Assembly (NCBI GenBank): GCA_003719395.1
Contig: RHMC01000010.1
Span: 16,279-80,278 of the forward strand
Source of the DNA: Streptomyces altiplanensis
GTDB lineage: Bacteria; Actinomycetota; Actinomycetes; Streptomycetales; Streptomycetaceae
Length of the DNA stretch: 64,000 nt
Reading direction: 5' to 3'
The notes under the pieces were generated by a model that saw only the letters and a program-made list of their open reading frames with translations, had not been told where the DNA came from and did no database searches. This document shows positions 42,907 through 54,044 of this stretch, in pieces (position 1 is the stretch's first letter; each line of letters starts with the position of its first letter). Both the position numbers and the translations under genes were made by a program.

Positions 42907-45580
42907 TCAGCGCCTGGTGTCCAGGTACGCCTGCCGTGCGATGACCAGGCCGCGCCAGCGGTTGCGGGTGTGGCGTTCGCTGTCGAGCCACCGGGCTCCG
43001 GAAGCATGATCGAGGGACCTGTCCGCCATGAACTGGGCGATGTCGACGTAGTAGGCGTAGTCGCCGCTGTGCGTGAGGTCGCGCAGCCGGGAGATCGCCG
43101 CGCTGATCTTGTGGTGGTCGTCCTGGACGGCGTGATGGAAGCACACGGCCAGTCCCAGCGCGGCTTCCGACGCTGTCAGGCCGGCGTCGCTGATCTCGGT
43201 GCGCAGCAGGCGTACGGGCTCCAGGCTGCTGATTGCTCCGGCGTCTCGGACGAGCGCGGCGATTTTCGTGGTGAGGGTGGTGGCCCGTAGGTCAAGCCCC
43301 CTCAGCAGCTGGTCGGCGAGGTGGAGTTCGTCGTCGGCGGCGTCAGGGTCGGTGAAGGCGAGGACAAAGGCGCGTTGGGCCTGGCTCGTGGCACGCTCGC
43401 CGGCGATGCCGTGCTGCTCGGCCTGGTCGCGGGCGGTGGCGTAGGCGGCGGCCGCGCGGTCCATGTCGCCGTGGGGCCAGAAGACATCGCCCTCGACGCG
43501 GTGCTGGCGGCCTTCCCAGCCGAGGGTCTGCGCGACGTCGTACGCGGCGCGGAAGTCGCCGGCGAGGCGGGCCAGGTGAGCCAGGCCCCGCTGGGCGGCC
43601 GGGGCCAGGCGGCCTTGCCGTCGGCGACGAGCTGCATCCCCTGGCGCGAGCCGGCGGAGTCACCGAGGTCGCGCTGCGCCTTGGCGAGGTAGTAGACGGC
43701 CATCTCGTGCAGGTCGGCGGGCAGCAGACCGGTGCCTACGACGCCGGAGAGGCGGGAGGCGGTGAGCGAGCGGTGCTCGTGCTGGCGGCGGGCGAGCGTA
43801 GCCAGGAGTTCGACGAGGGCGTCGGCCGGCGTCGTCATACCGCCGTCGGCGTCGGCCCGGGAGGGAGGGGCGATCGGTTCCCACACCGAGTCGGGACGTA
43901 CGCCCAGGCGGCTTCGGCCAGCCAGCCCAGGTCGAGACCGAAATCGCGCGCCAGGGCGAGGCCCTGGCGCAGGCAGCCGACCAGCAGCATCCGGTCCCGG
44001 CCGGTGCGCGCACTGAACTGCTCGCCCAGGGCGGCCAGCGCACGCTGGGCTGCCTGCTCCCAGTCGCGCGCCGACCAGCGGTCGTCGGCCTGGTCGTCAG
44101 CGCCGCGGACCGTGGAGCGGATCAGCCCGTGCAAGTAGTACGGCCACAGCCCGAAAACGTTCTCGCGGACGAAGGGCCGCTCGATCAGCCGCAGGGCCGG
44201 CGCCTCGTGCGGCAGTCCGGCGGCCGCGGTGGCCAGGTTCAGGTCGAAGGCGTCCAGCAGGGCCACGGAGCGCAGGACGTGGCGTTCGTCGGCGGTGAGG
44301 TCGGACAGGGTGCGGGCGATCAGCGCGGGGAAGTCGTGGTCGAAGTCGGCCGGCTGCGGCGTGCGGCCGGTGCGGCGGATCTCGAGGAAGCGCATCACCG
44401 ACAGATCGAGGTAGAGGGGCAGGCCGTGGGAGCGGTCGGTAATGACCTGTCGGATTTCCTCGCTGATGAGCGGTTCGCCGCCGCGGGTGAACCGGCGGGC
44501 GAGGTGGTCGTCGCAGTCCTCGGGCGAGAAGTCGCCGACGAGGACCTGCCGCCCGTGGCCGTGGGCCGGCCGGGCGGCGCGTGCGGCCGGGACGGCAGCG
44601 GGAAGGGCCAGGCCGGGCCAGGCGGTCGGGCCGGTGTAGTCGAGCTGGCCTTGGAGGGCGGCATCGGCCCATTGCAGGCGGGAGCGGCCGGTGACGACGA
44701 AGAAGCAGTTCGGCAGCAACCACACCACCCGTTGGATGAGGCGCTCCAGGTCGCGGTGCGTGCGGTCACCGACATCCTCGAAGGTGTCCAGCAGGATCAC
44801 CGGCATGACGCGCTTGTCCGCCGGGAGCTGGGCGAGCTCCCAGGCCAGCAGGTGCGGGTAGAAGGACAGCGCCTCCAGGTCCGCTTCGGCCTCCAGCAAG
44901 TCAACCAGCCGCGCGCACCCGGCGAGCGCCCGTACGGTCTGCCGCCGCTCCCGCAATGCCTTGGTGAGGGAGCCGACCACCGCACCCACCGCCGTGCCGA
45001 CGGTGCCCGGCAGGAGCAGGGCCTGGGCGATGTCCGCCAGAGCGGACTGCATCTGCTGGGGCATGGCCTTGCCGAACCGGGCGCCCAGTCCCCCGCGCCG
45101 CAGGTACTCCTCCAGGCTTTCGCCGGGGTGCTGGCTCTCCCAGTAGCGGCGCAGGGCGATGTCGAAGGCAGGCAGTGGACGGCCCAGTTCGGCGAGCGCG
45201 GCACGGATCGTGAGGACGACGTCCTCGAACGAGGTGCCGGCGGAACGGGCGAGGTCGATGCGTACGGGCAGGATCCGCTCCCCGGACCAGGAAGGCTCGC
45301 CCCACTGGGCAGGCCGCTGGTCGGCGCCGGCGAGCGCGGCCTCCAGCTTGCGGGACAGGGTCGTCTTGCCGATGCCGCCGACCCCGTGGAACACCATCAC
45401 GTTGTGACGCGGGCGCTCAAGGTCCTCGACATCGAATCCCGGCTCGGTGATCTGACGCAGGTGATCGGCCAGCGCGGCCGCGACCAGCTCCCACTGCATC
45501 TGCCGGTTCGTGAACGCCTCCACGGCCGTCAGGCCCCGGTCGTTCGTGCTGAACAGTGCCCGCAGATCCCGACCTGCCAC
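42907..45580 (-). CDS. STAND-type NTPase with C-terminal helical repeats (apparent frameshifts)
   Basis: About 890 residues after allowing shifts near 43880 and 43600. N-terminus MAGRDLRALFSTNDRGLTAV, EAFTNR; Walker A HGVGGIGKTT (65-74); Walker B VMPVILLDTFED (~258-269); VVTGRSRLQWADA as a sensor-like arginine block; then a helical TPR-like C-terminus (ETLGWEG-, HGDMDRAAAAYATARDQAEQ, and DYAYYVDIAQFMADR). STAND proteins are switches that oligomerise on binding a trigger; several are anti-phage sensors. No effector domain is obvious here, so an N-terminal or partner effector is unknown. A truncated copy lies at 31970-32545. Confidence 0.75.
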
Positions 45581-45776
45581 GTCCCACCCCCGAAACGATG
45601 ATCACCTGGGGCCAACCTATGCCCGCGCCAGACCCCTTGGAGAAGCATCTCCCGCAGGCGCCGGGGTGCGAAGGAGCTCTGCCCCTGCTCGTGGCGCGTC
45701 GCGGCGCTGGGCCACTGGTTCCGGCCAGGGAGACAATGGCCGTTTCGAATCAAGATCAACACGAAGGTGGTGGGCC

Positions 45777-46052
45777 ATGTCCGACACTCCCAGCTCTGAC
45801 TTCTCCGGCCTGGAGGGCGGCGAGGAGGAGACGGCCGAGGAGGCCATCCAGGAGGTGGTGAACTGGTACAACATTCAGCTCCTCGAGGAGCGCCGCGCGC
45901 CGGTGCCGGACGAGGAGCGGATCGAGGAGCTGAAGGCCAGCCGGGAGGCCGTCCTCGCAGACGGAGCCCAGCTGGCGACGGCGGATCCGGAGGAGGCCGG
46001 CCGAATTGCCGCCGTCTACGCCGCGCGACTGAAGGAGCTCAAGGAGTCGTAG
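45777..46052 (+). CDS. Small acidic protein, possible antitoxin
   Basis: 91 residues from ATG 45777. EEAIQEVVNWYNIQLLEERR and EERIEELKASREAVLADGAQ are acidic helices, ending YAARLKELKES. The pattern is like the small helical proteins found beside zeta-toxin genes. It overlaps the end of the zeta-like gene on the other strand by 37 bases, so the two are convergent rather than in the usual antitoxin-toxin order. Antitoxin role is a guess. Confidence 0.55.
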   Translation: MSDTPSSDFSGLEGGEEETAEEAIQEVVNWYNIQLLEERRAPVPDEERIEELKASREAVLADGAQLATADPEEAGRIAAVYAARLKELKES

Positions 46053-47844
46053 CCCGCGGCTCTGCTCGGTACGGGCAGGGGCCAGACGTCCGGGTGCGGC
46101 CGCTCCAGCCGGGCCGGCTGCACCCCGGCGGGCATCAATGAGCGGGCGAGGGCGACGATCTTGTCCAGCTCGTCTCGATGCTGGGGGAGCGCGCGGCGCA
46201 ACGCCTCATGGAGACGGAGGAACGCTCGGGCCTCCTGCTCGGTGTAGGGACGGTATCGCTCCGCGGCGAGCGCCCATGACGCCAGCCCGGCACCGCCGCC
46301 TTCGTGACGGAGCAGGGCATGGCCATCCCGGCGGATCACCGTGATCGCCGCGATCTGCGGGTGCCCTTCGGCGACGGCGACGACGTCGGCGAGCGCGCGG
46401 AAGCATGTCTTGTGCCCGGAGCGGCTGGTGAACCGGCCGGTTCCGCCGCGCTGCAGCGCGCGGGCGTAGCGCAGGGCGGTGGCGAGCCGGCTGTCGGGCT
46501 CGCGCACGGCCAGGACGACGAGGTCGACCGGGTAGCCGTCGGTCGCGAACGGCAGCGCGCTGGCGAGGAACTCCTCCGTGCTGCCGGGCGCGGCCTCGAT
46601 CAGGACGTCGCCGCGCCGGTCGCGGACGTACTGCTCGGCCTGGGCGAACCAGGCCCGGTAATCGGCCCGGATCGACGCCCCGGCGCCTCGGGGGTCGTCG
46701 CGCAGCAGCTTGAAGTAGTCGGGGTGCTGGGCCTTCAGGTCGTCGCCGACCAGCCGGGTCGTGCCGGGCCGCATCGCGCGGCGGACCATCCTCGCGGCCA
46801 GCAGCTTGCCCGCGCCGGGCTGGCCCAGGACGTAGACGGCGCGCGGATCGTCCCGGGTGACGATGCCGTTCAGGTAGGACGGGGCGATCAGTTCGTCGAA
46901 GACCCACCGGTGCTCGGCGTGCGAGAGCCGGTGGTAGTCGACGCCGGGAGTCGCCTGCGGGGCTGGGCGATGCGGCGGACCGGCTCGGCGAGTGCTGCGG
47001 CCCGGCCGACGTCCCGGTGAACGGCCAGCCGCTCGTCCTCGGGGAGATCACGGTGCACCCGTACCTCAGCGTGCGCGAGCGCACGGTGGAAGACAGCCGT
47101 CTCCTGGGCGCTCCAGGGCCGACGCTGCTCGTACACCACGGCCTTGTCGGCGGTGATCCGGCGCCGCCACGTGCCGCCCATGAGCTCGTTGTCGTACAGG
47201 ACGGTGCCGTCGCGCCGGACCACGGTGATCCGGTCGGCCAGCTGCTCCGCTTCGACGATCCTGAGCGTCAACGGCAGCTCGGTCACGCATCTGTCGTGGT
47301 TGCCCCATGCCACGTACCGCGCGCCATCACCGCTGACCGCGCCGTCCAGGAGACGGTCCAGGGTCCCGAGCTGGCTCCACGCCTCCGCGGTCGCGACCGC
47401 GACGATCTCGATCCGGTGACGGGAGCGCCGGTACGCCGCCGATGCCGTCCGAAGCTCGTCCGCATGGGCGAGGGCGGACTCGACGACCGCGTCGAGCCGC
47501 CGCGCGCGGACGCACTCCTCGACCTCGGTCTGCCAATGGCCGGTGTCGGGCCGGACCTTCGCGCCTGCGGTACGAATGTCGGCTGCTAACGCCGCGGTGT
47601 AGTGGCGGTGGGCGGCCTTGTAGAGGTCGCGGCAGACCCGCACCGCGCCGCCCCGGCGGTCGAGCGCGGCCTGAATCCAGTCTGCGATCTCGGTCTTCCC
47701 TGCTCCGGGCTGACCGCCGACGATCACCACGACCGGGTGGTCCTGGGATACGGCGCCCTTTGTGGCTGCGGGCAGGATCACCTGCTCCAGGACGTCCTGG
47801 CTCTCGCGGGCTGAGAGCACCGTGTAGGCGTCCAGGTTTTCCAC
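46016..47844 (-). CDS. Zeta-toxin-family protein with two kinase domains (apparent frameshift)
   Basis: Start GTG 47844, chosen for GGAGG upstream. Domain 1 has Walker A GGQPGAGKT (43-51), then DLYKAAHRHY and RWSQLGTLDR-type features. Near 46955 the frame shifts and a second, complete zeta-like domain follows: DYHRLSHAEHRWVFDELIAP, then GQPGAGKLLAARMVRRAM, VGDDLKAQHPDYFKLLRDDP. In the second P-loop the Ser/Thr after Lys is Leu, so ATP binding may be altered. Zeta toxins phosphorylate UDP-GlcNAc or related cell-wall precursors. About 609 residues if fused; two coupled genes remain possible. Confidence 0.7.
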
Positions 47845-47930
47845 GGGGCCTCCAGCCTCGTCCGCTTCCACACTCGCTAGATCGTTCTGGCAGACCCTAG
47901 CCTCAATGAGCAATCCATGTGAAATCCAAT

Positions 47931-47980
47931 GAGAATTCTAGTGTGTGATTGGTGTAGGGTGTGGCGTGGAGGTGAGCTCT
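47931..47980 (+). promoter_or_regulatory. Promoter region of tap
   Basis: TAGGGT at 47955-47960 is a good -10, with ATGAGA (47931-47936) 18 bases upstream as a weak -35. A GGAGGTGA ribosome site at 47968-47975 sits before GTG 47981. Confidence 0.45.
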
Positions 47981-50177
47981 GTGCCCACGGAGAACGAGCT
48001 GTTCAGCGCCGTCGATGCGCTGCTGGAAGAGGTCGCCCAGGACGACCTTCCGTCGCCTGAGGAGCGCAAGCGTCTGCGCGAAGCCGCCGGACTGAGCCAG
48101 GAACAGATCGCGAAGGCCCTGAAGAGCCGACGGGAGACCATCGGCAACTGGGAGTCGGGGGAGACCGAGCCGCGGCCGCCGAAGCGCGCCGCCTACGCCC
48201 GGCTCCTGGAGGGCCTCGCCGCACGCTTCCCCGCCCCGGCTCCCGACGCACCCGGCGCTGCCCCGGCGCCGGCGATCCCGGAGGCATTCACCGGCCCGGC
48301 TCCCGAGCCGACCCCGGCTCCCGTCGCCGTGCCACCGTCCCGCCCGGCGGCGAGCAGCACCGCCAGCGGCGGCCGCGTCATCGCGGCGCCCAGGTGCGAA
48401 GAAGGCGGTGGCGAAGAAGACCACAGCGTCGGCGGCCGCCGTCGACCCGCGCTTCGAGAACGGTCCGCTCGCAGTCATCGACTGCGAGGACGGGCAGGTC
48501 TCCGCGTACTGCGTCGGCGGCCTTGTCCTGGACGTGCCCGCCAAGACGATCCCGGCGCTGGTCGACTGGACGCTGACCGAAGCCCGCCTCGGGCAGGCCC
48601 GGCTGCACCGCAACGGCCGCGACGCCGACCCGATCCTCGTCCTCACCGCGTCCGCGCTGGAGCGCTTCGGCCTGCCGGTCGCCCTGTCAGAGCAGGAGCG
48701 GCACGCGGGCCGACTCCCGTCCGGCCACAAGGTGGTCAAGCAGATCGAGAAGGCCGGACTCCAGATGAGCCAGCGCGGCTTCGGCCCGTGGGCCCGCCTC
48801 TACCGCGACCCCGAGGGCTCCCGGCGCCGCTGCGTCCAGCTGTGCATCCTGCCCTGGAACGCCCTGGACGCCCGCGAGTGGGACAAGAAGGACAACCCGC
48901 GGCTGCCGACAATGCACCCGGCCGACCTCGTCCAGTACCTCGGGCTGTACGCGGCGCGGGTGATCACGCCGCGCGGCTCCACGGCGACGACCGGCCTGGA
49001 GCTGATGACCGCGCTGCGCCCGCCGACCCGCGCGGAGAAGAACCCGGCGACCGGCGAGTTCGAGCGGGCGTACAACGACGACGCGCTCACCGCCAAGTAC
49101 GACGTCGTACCGTGCGAGGTCCCCGACGAACACCCGATCCTGAAGGACGCGGGGTTCGCCCGGCACCACATCCGTACTCCGGCCGAGATGCTGATGGAGG
49201 AGGCGTACGACTGGTGCCGGCCGCTCACCGATGAGGAGTGCGCCAACCCGTACCTGGTCGCCGTCGACATCAACATGTCGTACGCCGCGGCCGCGAACGG
49301 TCTCACGGTCGGGCTCAACGGGCCGACCCACCTGGAGAACAACCCGACGTTCGATCCGGCGCTGCCCGGCTCGTGGCTGGTCGACCTGAGCCACGTCGAC
49401 CTGTCCCGCGTACGGGTCAACGGCCGCACCGTCGACGGCGACCGGCTCCCCTCGCCGTTCACGCCGACCGGCGAGCGCCCGACCGGCCCGGCCTGGTACG
49501 CCACGCCCACCGTCCAGTACGCGGTGGAGCTCGGATTCGACGTCGCGCCGATCGAGGCGTACGTGCGCACCCAGACCGGCCGCTACCTCGACTCCTGGTA
49601 CAAGCGCCTGCGCGACGCCTACGTGGAGACGATGGCCGATATGGGCGTCACCACCGACCTCACCGGAAGTGAGTTCCTCGAGGCGATGGCGCGGCGCAAG
49701 CAGGTCGACCCGACGATGGCGCTGCTGGAGACCGCGATCAAGGCGACCGCGAAGGGCACGATCGGTAAGCTGCGCCAGCGCTCCCGGGGCCAGGTGCCGT
49801 ACTACGAGCCCTACCCGGCGCTGGAGCGCGTGAACTGGCGCCCCGACATCCGGGCCGCCGTGCTGGCCAACCAGCGCACCGGCCTGCACCGCAAGCTGAT
49901 GAAGACCGCGGCCGCCGCCGACCTGTACCCGACCTCCATCGGCACCGACGCGATCGTCTACCCCTCGCCCGGTCCGTCCCCGCTGGACGTCCTGCCGCAG
50001 ACGCCCGAGGGCAAGCCAGTGCCGGGCGGCTTCCGGCTCGGGGTCTCGCCGGGGATGGTGAAGCATCAGGGCACGCAGACCGTTCTGTGGGCGGAAGCCC
50101 AATTTGAGGAGCGCGGCGGTGTCTTCAACATCTCCAACCTGATCAAGACGGACCAGAGCGCCGGAGAAGGGGAGTAG
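47981..50177 (+). CDS. tap: Telomere-associated protein Tap (apparent frameshift)
   Basis: About 732 residues, the length of Tap. An N-terminal HTH (KRLREAAGLSQEQIAKALKS, RRETIGNWESGETEPR) and a proline-rich linker; near 48400 the frame shifts by one, then the long conserved body: FENGPLAVIDCEDGQVSAYC, DADPILVLTASALERFGLPV, RGFGPWARLYRDPEGSRR, TPRGSTATTGLELMTALRP. GTG 47981 has GGAGGTGA. Tap binds the 3' single-stranded telomere overhang and recruits the terminal protein Tpg for end patching in linear Streptomyces replicons. tpg follows after three bases, the usual operon. Confidence 0.9.
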
Positions 50178-50180
50178 GCC

Positions 50181-50738
50181 GTGGTGGACTCGCTCGGGGA
50201 CAGCCTGGACCGCGCACTGGAGAAGGCGTTCACCCGCCCCGCTCCCAAGAGCGCCCAGGCCCAGATGAAGTACCTCGTCAAGCAGCTCAAGGGCACCAAG
50301 GCCGCCGCCCAGGCGCTCGGGATCTCCCAGCGCACCGTGGAGCGGTACGTGACGGGCAAGCTGAAGCGGCCCCGGCAGGAGCTGCGCGCCCGCCTGGAGG
50401 GCGAGGTGAAGAAGCGGTGGCAGCCGCAGGTGAGGGCGAAGGCGAGGCAGAAGGCGGCGACCACGGCCGGGCTGGTCGTCTCCACCCGTGCCCGTTTCGG
50501 GTTCGAAGCCGCCGGGGGCACGACCGACGATGCCCGGATCCGGGACATCACCCAGGCCCTGCCGCCCGAGTACGCCGACCAGTTGTTCAGCGCACGGGAG
50601 CAGGGCCAAAGCGAGGACCAGCTCCGGCAGATCGCGGCCGAGGGCCTGGCCAGGATGTACTTCCGCGCCAACAACACCCGCGCGCACGGCCTGGACGTGG
50701 AGTTCACCGACGTGGAGCGGCTCGACATCGAGCTGTAG
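50181..50738 (+). CDS. tpg: Telomere terminal protein Tpg
   Basis: 185 residues, the normal Tpg length. Contains AKSAQAQMKYL-type N-terminus (FTRPAPKSAQAQMKYLVKQL), an HTH-like segment AAQALGISQRTVERYVTGKL, the RFGFEAAGGTTDDARIRDIT block, and the conserved tail GLARMYFRANNTRAHGLDVE then FTDVERLDIEL. Tpg becomes covalently attached to telomere 5' ends and primes end patching. Start GTG 50181, three bases after the tap stop, with GGGGAG upstream. Highly typical of linear replicons. Confidence 0.92.
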   Translation: MVDSLGDSLDRALEKAFTRPAPKSAQAQMKYLVKQLKGTKAAAQALGISQRTVERYVTGKLKRPRQELRARLEGEVKKRWQPQVRAKARQKAATTAGLVVSTRARFGFEAAGGTTDDARIRDITQALPPEYADQLFSAREQGQSEDQLRQIAAEGLARMYFRANNTRAHGLDVEFTDVERLDIEL

Positions 50739-50752
50739 GCCAGTCCGTGTAC

Positions 50753-50795
50753 AGCGCCTGGTCCCCGGCATTGGAGCTGCCGGGGACCAGGCGCT
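50753..50795. terminator. Strong bidirectional terminator after tpg
   Basis: Perfect 18-base arms (50753-50770 and 50778-50795) around a seven-base loop, then TT. It lies between the convergent tpg and AbiV-like genes. Confidence 0.8.
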
Positions 50796-50834
50796 TTACG
50801 CAAGGGGAGAGGCGGGTCTCCGAATCCTCCTCGG

Positions 50835-51524
50835 CTACCAGCTGTCCTGTTCCCCCTCCGAGCCAGCCGATCCTGTGGCCGCGGCCCAGTCCTCAGGGTG
50901 TGCCACGGACAACAGCCGGAACTGCTGCTCATGGGTGCTGTCGTACGGTGTGGCGGCCGACTTCATCCGGACGTGATCGTTGATGAGGAGCATCTCGATC
51001 ACGCGCGCGGCGGTCTGCAGGTCGGCTTCAGTTGTCCCGGCGGGGATGGCCGTGGGGGACAGGATGGCGTCGTTCTCGTCGCGGTCGACGTAGAACCCGC
51101 GCTGCTTTGCCAGGTTGGCGGTCCGGGCAGCGGCCTCCGCTTCCTGCTGTCGTGCCTTGTGGGCCTTCTCCCACTCCTCGTAGCTCGATCCCGTGGCGCG
51201 GACGGCGCTGTAGTCGCCCCAGAACTCGGCAAGGTCGTCACCGAAGACCACAGCTTGGAGATACTTCTTGGTGTGGCTCCTCCCATGCTGAGCCAAGGCG
51301 TCCACCGTCCGGGGCTGATCAGCACCAGAGCTCCAGTCCAACTGGAAGACGTCGTAGATCCACAGGGCCTTCCCGAGCTCCTCCTGCGCCAGGACCGTCA
51401 GGGAGTACGCCCGCCCGTAGGACCCGGCATTCAGCAGGGTGCGGGCGTCGGTAATCAGGGAGGAGGCGTTGTCCACCAACGCCTTCCAGAACTCGCGTGC
51501 CTGCCCTGGGCTCATTTCGGTCAT
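50835..51524 (-). CDS. AbiV-like HEPN abortive-infection protein
   Basis: 229 residues. ALVDNASSLITDARTLLNAG and SYGRAYSLTVLAQEELGKAL match the AbiV-type HEPN pattern (Ala-rich helix, then EE-GK). The middle has HTKKYLQAVVFGDD and later KARQQEAEAAARTANLAKQR, then a typical tail. AbiV in lactococci blocks phage translation. ATG 51524 (or the ATG nine bases in) has no ribosome site, so it may be leaderless. It faces tap-tpg with only a shared terminator between. Confidence 0.7.
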   Translation of the reverse strand: MTEMSPGQAREFWKALVDNASSLITDARTLLNAGSYGRAYSLTVLAQEELGKALWIYDVFQLDWSSGADQPRTVDALAQHGRSHTKKYLQAVVFGDDLAEFWGDYSAVRATGSSYEEWEKAHKARQQEAEAAARTANLAKQRGFYVDRDENDAILSPTAIPAGTTEADLQTAARVIEMLLINDHVRMKSAATPYDSTHEQQFRLLSVAHPEDWAAATGSAGSEGEQDSW

Positions 51525-51948
51525 GAACCCAGTGTGCCGACCCCCGACCTGGTCAACAGCACTCGTTCACCGACAACCCCGGTTTGGTCGACGCCTCGTG
51601 CTTCCTCGTGTATGGCCTGATCCCCGAGGTCAACCAGGGCGCCGTCGTTCACGCCCAGCTGCCCACCGCGCCGATGCCGGGCGGCCGACAGGCCCCGCCT
51701 GCAGCCGGGTCGTACGGGAGGCGCATTGGGAAGTGACCGGCCAGGGATGGCGGTGACGTGGGCGGATTCCAGCCAAACGTCAAGTGTGGCCGCCACCTGC
51801 CAAGTTGAAGCACTCCGACTTTTCTATAGGCCAGCCTCTAGAGTCGATCACGCCTCTGACCTGGCCTTTCGTGGGTTCATCCGCGCAGATCGAAATCCAA
51901 GATCCACTTGCGTGGCTCCAAGATGCCCATGGCTCCGTCAGCCCCAGA

Positions 51949-52000
51949 CGACAGCGCTTACTGTCGGCGAAGACGACGAAGGCCGCCTGCCGGGGCGGCC
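51949..52000. repeat. Two hairpins upstream of small gene
   Basis: 51949-51966 (CGACAG/CTGTCG) and 51981-52000 (GGCCGCC/GGCGGCC). The surrounding 51525-52050 gap has no convincing gene. They may attenuate transcription into the gene at 52051. Confidence 0.5.
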
Positions 52001-52050
52001 TCCGTATTCGTCCCAACCCACACATGAGGAAGCGAGAAAAGGACATACCC

Positions 52051-52230
52051 ATGGAAGCACAGAAGTGGCGCGGCATCAGTATCAAGTGGTCGCGTCCCGC
52101 CACGCCCGACTTCGTCGTCTCGCTGACCCTCGGATACCTGCTCTACCAGCAGCCGAGCGTCCCTGACTGGGTCACGGTGTGTGCAATGATCACCGCCCTG
52201 CGCTGTATCCACGTCACCCGGACTGTCTGA
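52051..52230 (+). CDS. Small hypothetical protein (59 residues)
   Basis: ATG 52051 with AAAAGGA eight bases upstream; MEAQKWRGISIKWSRPATPD then FVVSLTLGYLLYQQPSVPDW and VTVCAMITALRCIHV. Hydrophobic C-terminal half suggests one or two membrane helices. Hairpins precede it and a strong terminator follows, so it is an independent unit. Function unknown. Confidence 0.55.
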   Translation: MEAQKWRGISIKWSRPATPDFVVSLTLGYLLYQQPSVPDWVTVCAMITALRCIHVTRTV

Positions 52231-52235
52231 AAGAG

Positions 52236-52265
52236 GCCCCCTGTCGCCCTCGTGTGGCAGGGGGC
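52236..52265. terminator. Bidirectional terminator
   Basis: GCCCCCTG (52236-52243) pairs with CAGGGGGC (52258-52265), between the convergent 59-residue gene and the PIN gene. Confidence 0.65.
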
Positions 52266-53601
52266 TTACTCGTCATCCGGTTGGTCCACTCCACGTTCGC
52301 GCAGCTGTTTCAGCAACTCAAGGCCCGCCAGGCGCAGCGTTTCGTTCTGCTCGATACTCATGCGCGACCCCAACAACTCCTCGATGCGGCTCAGATCGGC
52401 CTTCGGTGTCGGGAGTGACTCGGCCACTCGGCGAAGCAGGTCCGGGTCGATCGCTTGGGCAGGGAAGTGGCTGGCGAGCTGACGGTAGATATCCGGGTTG
52501 ATCTCCGTCGCCGCGAGGAGATGGCCAATGCGGAGGTCTTCGTGCGACAACCTCGCCGCGTCCTCGATCGACAACTGCGCGTTCCTGGGAATGCTGGCCA
52601 TCTCGGCGTCTGTGAGGGGCTCGAGTTCCTGTGACCGCAGGACGGTGACCTTCTCGGGAGCTGTCGTACTCAGAAGGACCCGCGTGGTCCAGGCGGCGTA
52701 TGTCGGGCCCGTCGAGCCGGCGACTGGTGTCTCGGGCGCGCCCAGAGAGCACCCAGCGCGCAGTGGCCGTACACCATTTGTGCCCATTAATCTCGTATGC
52801 TCTGATTTCACCGACGGTGTTGAGCTTGGCCTCGGGCGTTCGCGTCCAGAGCGTGACCCGCCGTTGCGACGGCTCACTCGCGCCGTTGAGGACGACCGTG
52901 GCTGCGAATCCCGCCCCGCGAGTGCCTAGCTTGACGAACGGCGACCGCCCTTCCTGCGTCCGCAGAAGTGCCCGCACCTCATCATCTGAGACCTCGACTT
53001 CGGTGGCGAGCTTCCCGACGACCTCGTCAAGGGAGGTGTACAAGGCGAAGCGATCCTCGACGCCCTTCAGATCCTCGGCCAGAGCGGGCGGGAAGTCGAT
53101 CCCGTCACCGAAGTCGTCGGTGTTGTTGCTGATGAAATAGACCTTCTCGGAAGGATGAGCCTTGGCATACTCGACGGCGGTCAGCCAGATGGCTGCGTCA
53201 CGCGCGCCGGTCTTGTGTTTGCCGCTGTTGACTGTCTTGCAGGGGGCGATGAGGTTCGCTTCACGGAACAGGGCCTGCTCGTAGACCCACGGGCTCGTCG
53301 GGAGGATGTCCGTGACCTCCGCATACTGATGCCGCCAGTGCTCACGGACACGCTCCAGATCAAGCTCCCGCGGGGCGTGAACCCGACCCCAGGGTGTGGC
53401 CCTGCTCAGTGCCTCAATAGCACTACGGGCGGCCGCGTGCTTGACCTCGTAGGCCAGGGCCTGTTGAGCGGCGAGCTCCTCCATGGCGATCCAAGGAGCA
53501 ACGACGCGCTCGGCGCCTGATGCACGGATCGTCCGCAGCAGGTCAGCGACCGGACCGCGAAGTGAGATCCCTTTCAGGATGTTTGCGTCCAAGATGATCA
53601 A
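52266..53601 (-). CDS. PIN-domain protein (apparent frameshift)
   Basis: About 445 residues; start TTG 53601, with GGGGAGG eight bases upstream. MIILDANILKGISLRGPVAD holds the first PIN Asp; MEELAAQQALAYE, GARDAAIWLTAVEYAKAH and NNTDDFGDG supply the others, as in the DUF4935-type PIN ribonucleases. Near 52725 the frame shifts; the helical C-terminus continues ELEPLTDAEMASIPRNAQLS to LREGVDQPDDE-like ending. Likely an RNase; a defence or toxin role is suggested by neighbours. No adjacent antitoxin is obvious. Confidence 0.7.
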
Positions 53602-53740
53602 GCGAAGTACCTCCCCGGCGGTGCATCGGATCAAGGGTCTCAAGAGGTGTCCTGGCGTGCGGCCGATTTCAGCACCCGGTGCTATCCCGAGCAGCGAACG
53701 GCGTTTACGCCGACGCTGCTGCGTCCGGCACACTGGCTCG

Positions 53741-54040
53741 GTGAAGTTGCCCCGCGCGAAGGGCTCCAGGTGCGATCGCGACGTCGCCGCTGGGCCCGTC
53801 GCCGGGCGCTTCAGCAAGGGCCGGGTGTGGCCGCACGACCCGCCGAACATGCGCACCCGGTACGGCGCCCTGGTGCCATGTGGCGGATCGCTGGAAATCG
53901 TCGACCTGCCGTATGGGCAGATGGAGACCCCCGTCGACGAGCCGGCCGACCCCGACACCGGCAATCAGGCCGCCGAGCCCACGCTGTTCTTACAGCAGCG
54001 GGAAACCTCGTGCATTGAGGACCCGCCGCTGCCACAGTGA
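53741..54040 (+). CDS. Hypothetical protein
   Basis: 99 residues from GTG 53741: MKLPRAKGSRCDRDVAAGPV, AGRFSKGRVWPHDPP, NMRTRYGALVPCGGSLEIVD. No clear ribosome site. Coding character is reasonable, and it ends just before the AbiV-like gene on the same strand. Family unknown. Confidence 0.45.
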   Translation: MKLPRAKGSRCDRDVAAGPVAGRFSKGRVWPHDPPNMRTRYGALVPCGGSLEIVDLPYGQMETPVDEPADPDTGNQAAEPTLFLQQRETSCIEDPPLPQ

Positions 54041-54044
54041 TCGA

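Noticed and set aside
48687..50771. A 694-residue open frame opposite tap
   Set aside because: Antisense shadow of tap-tpg; tap and tpg are certain.
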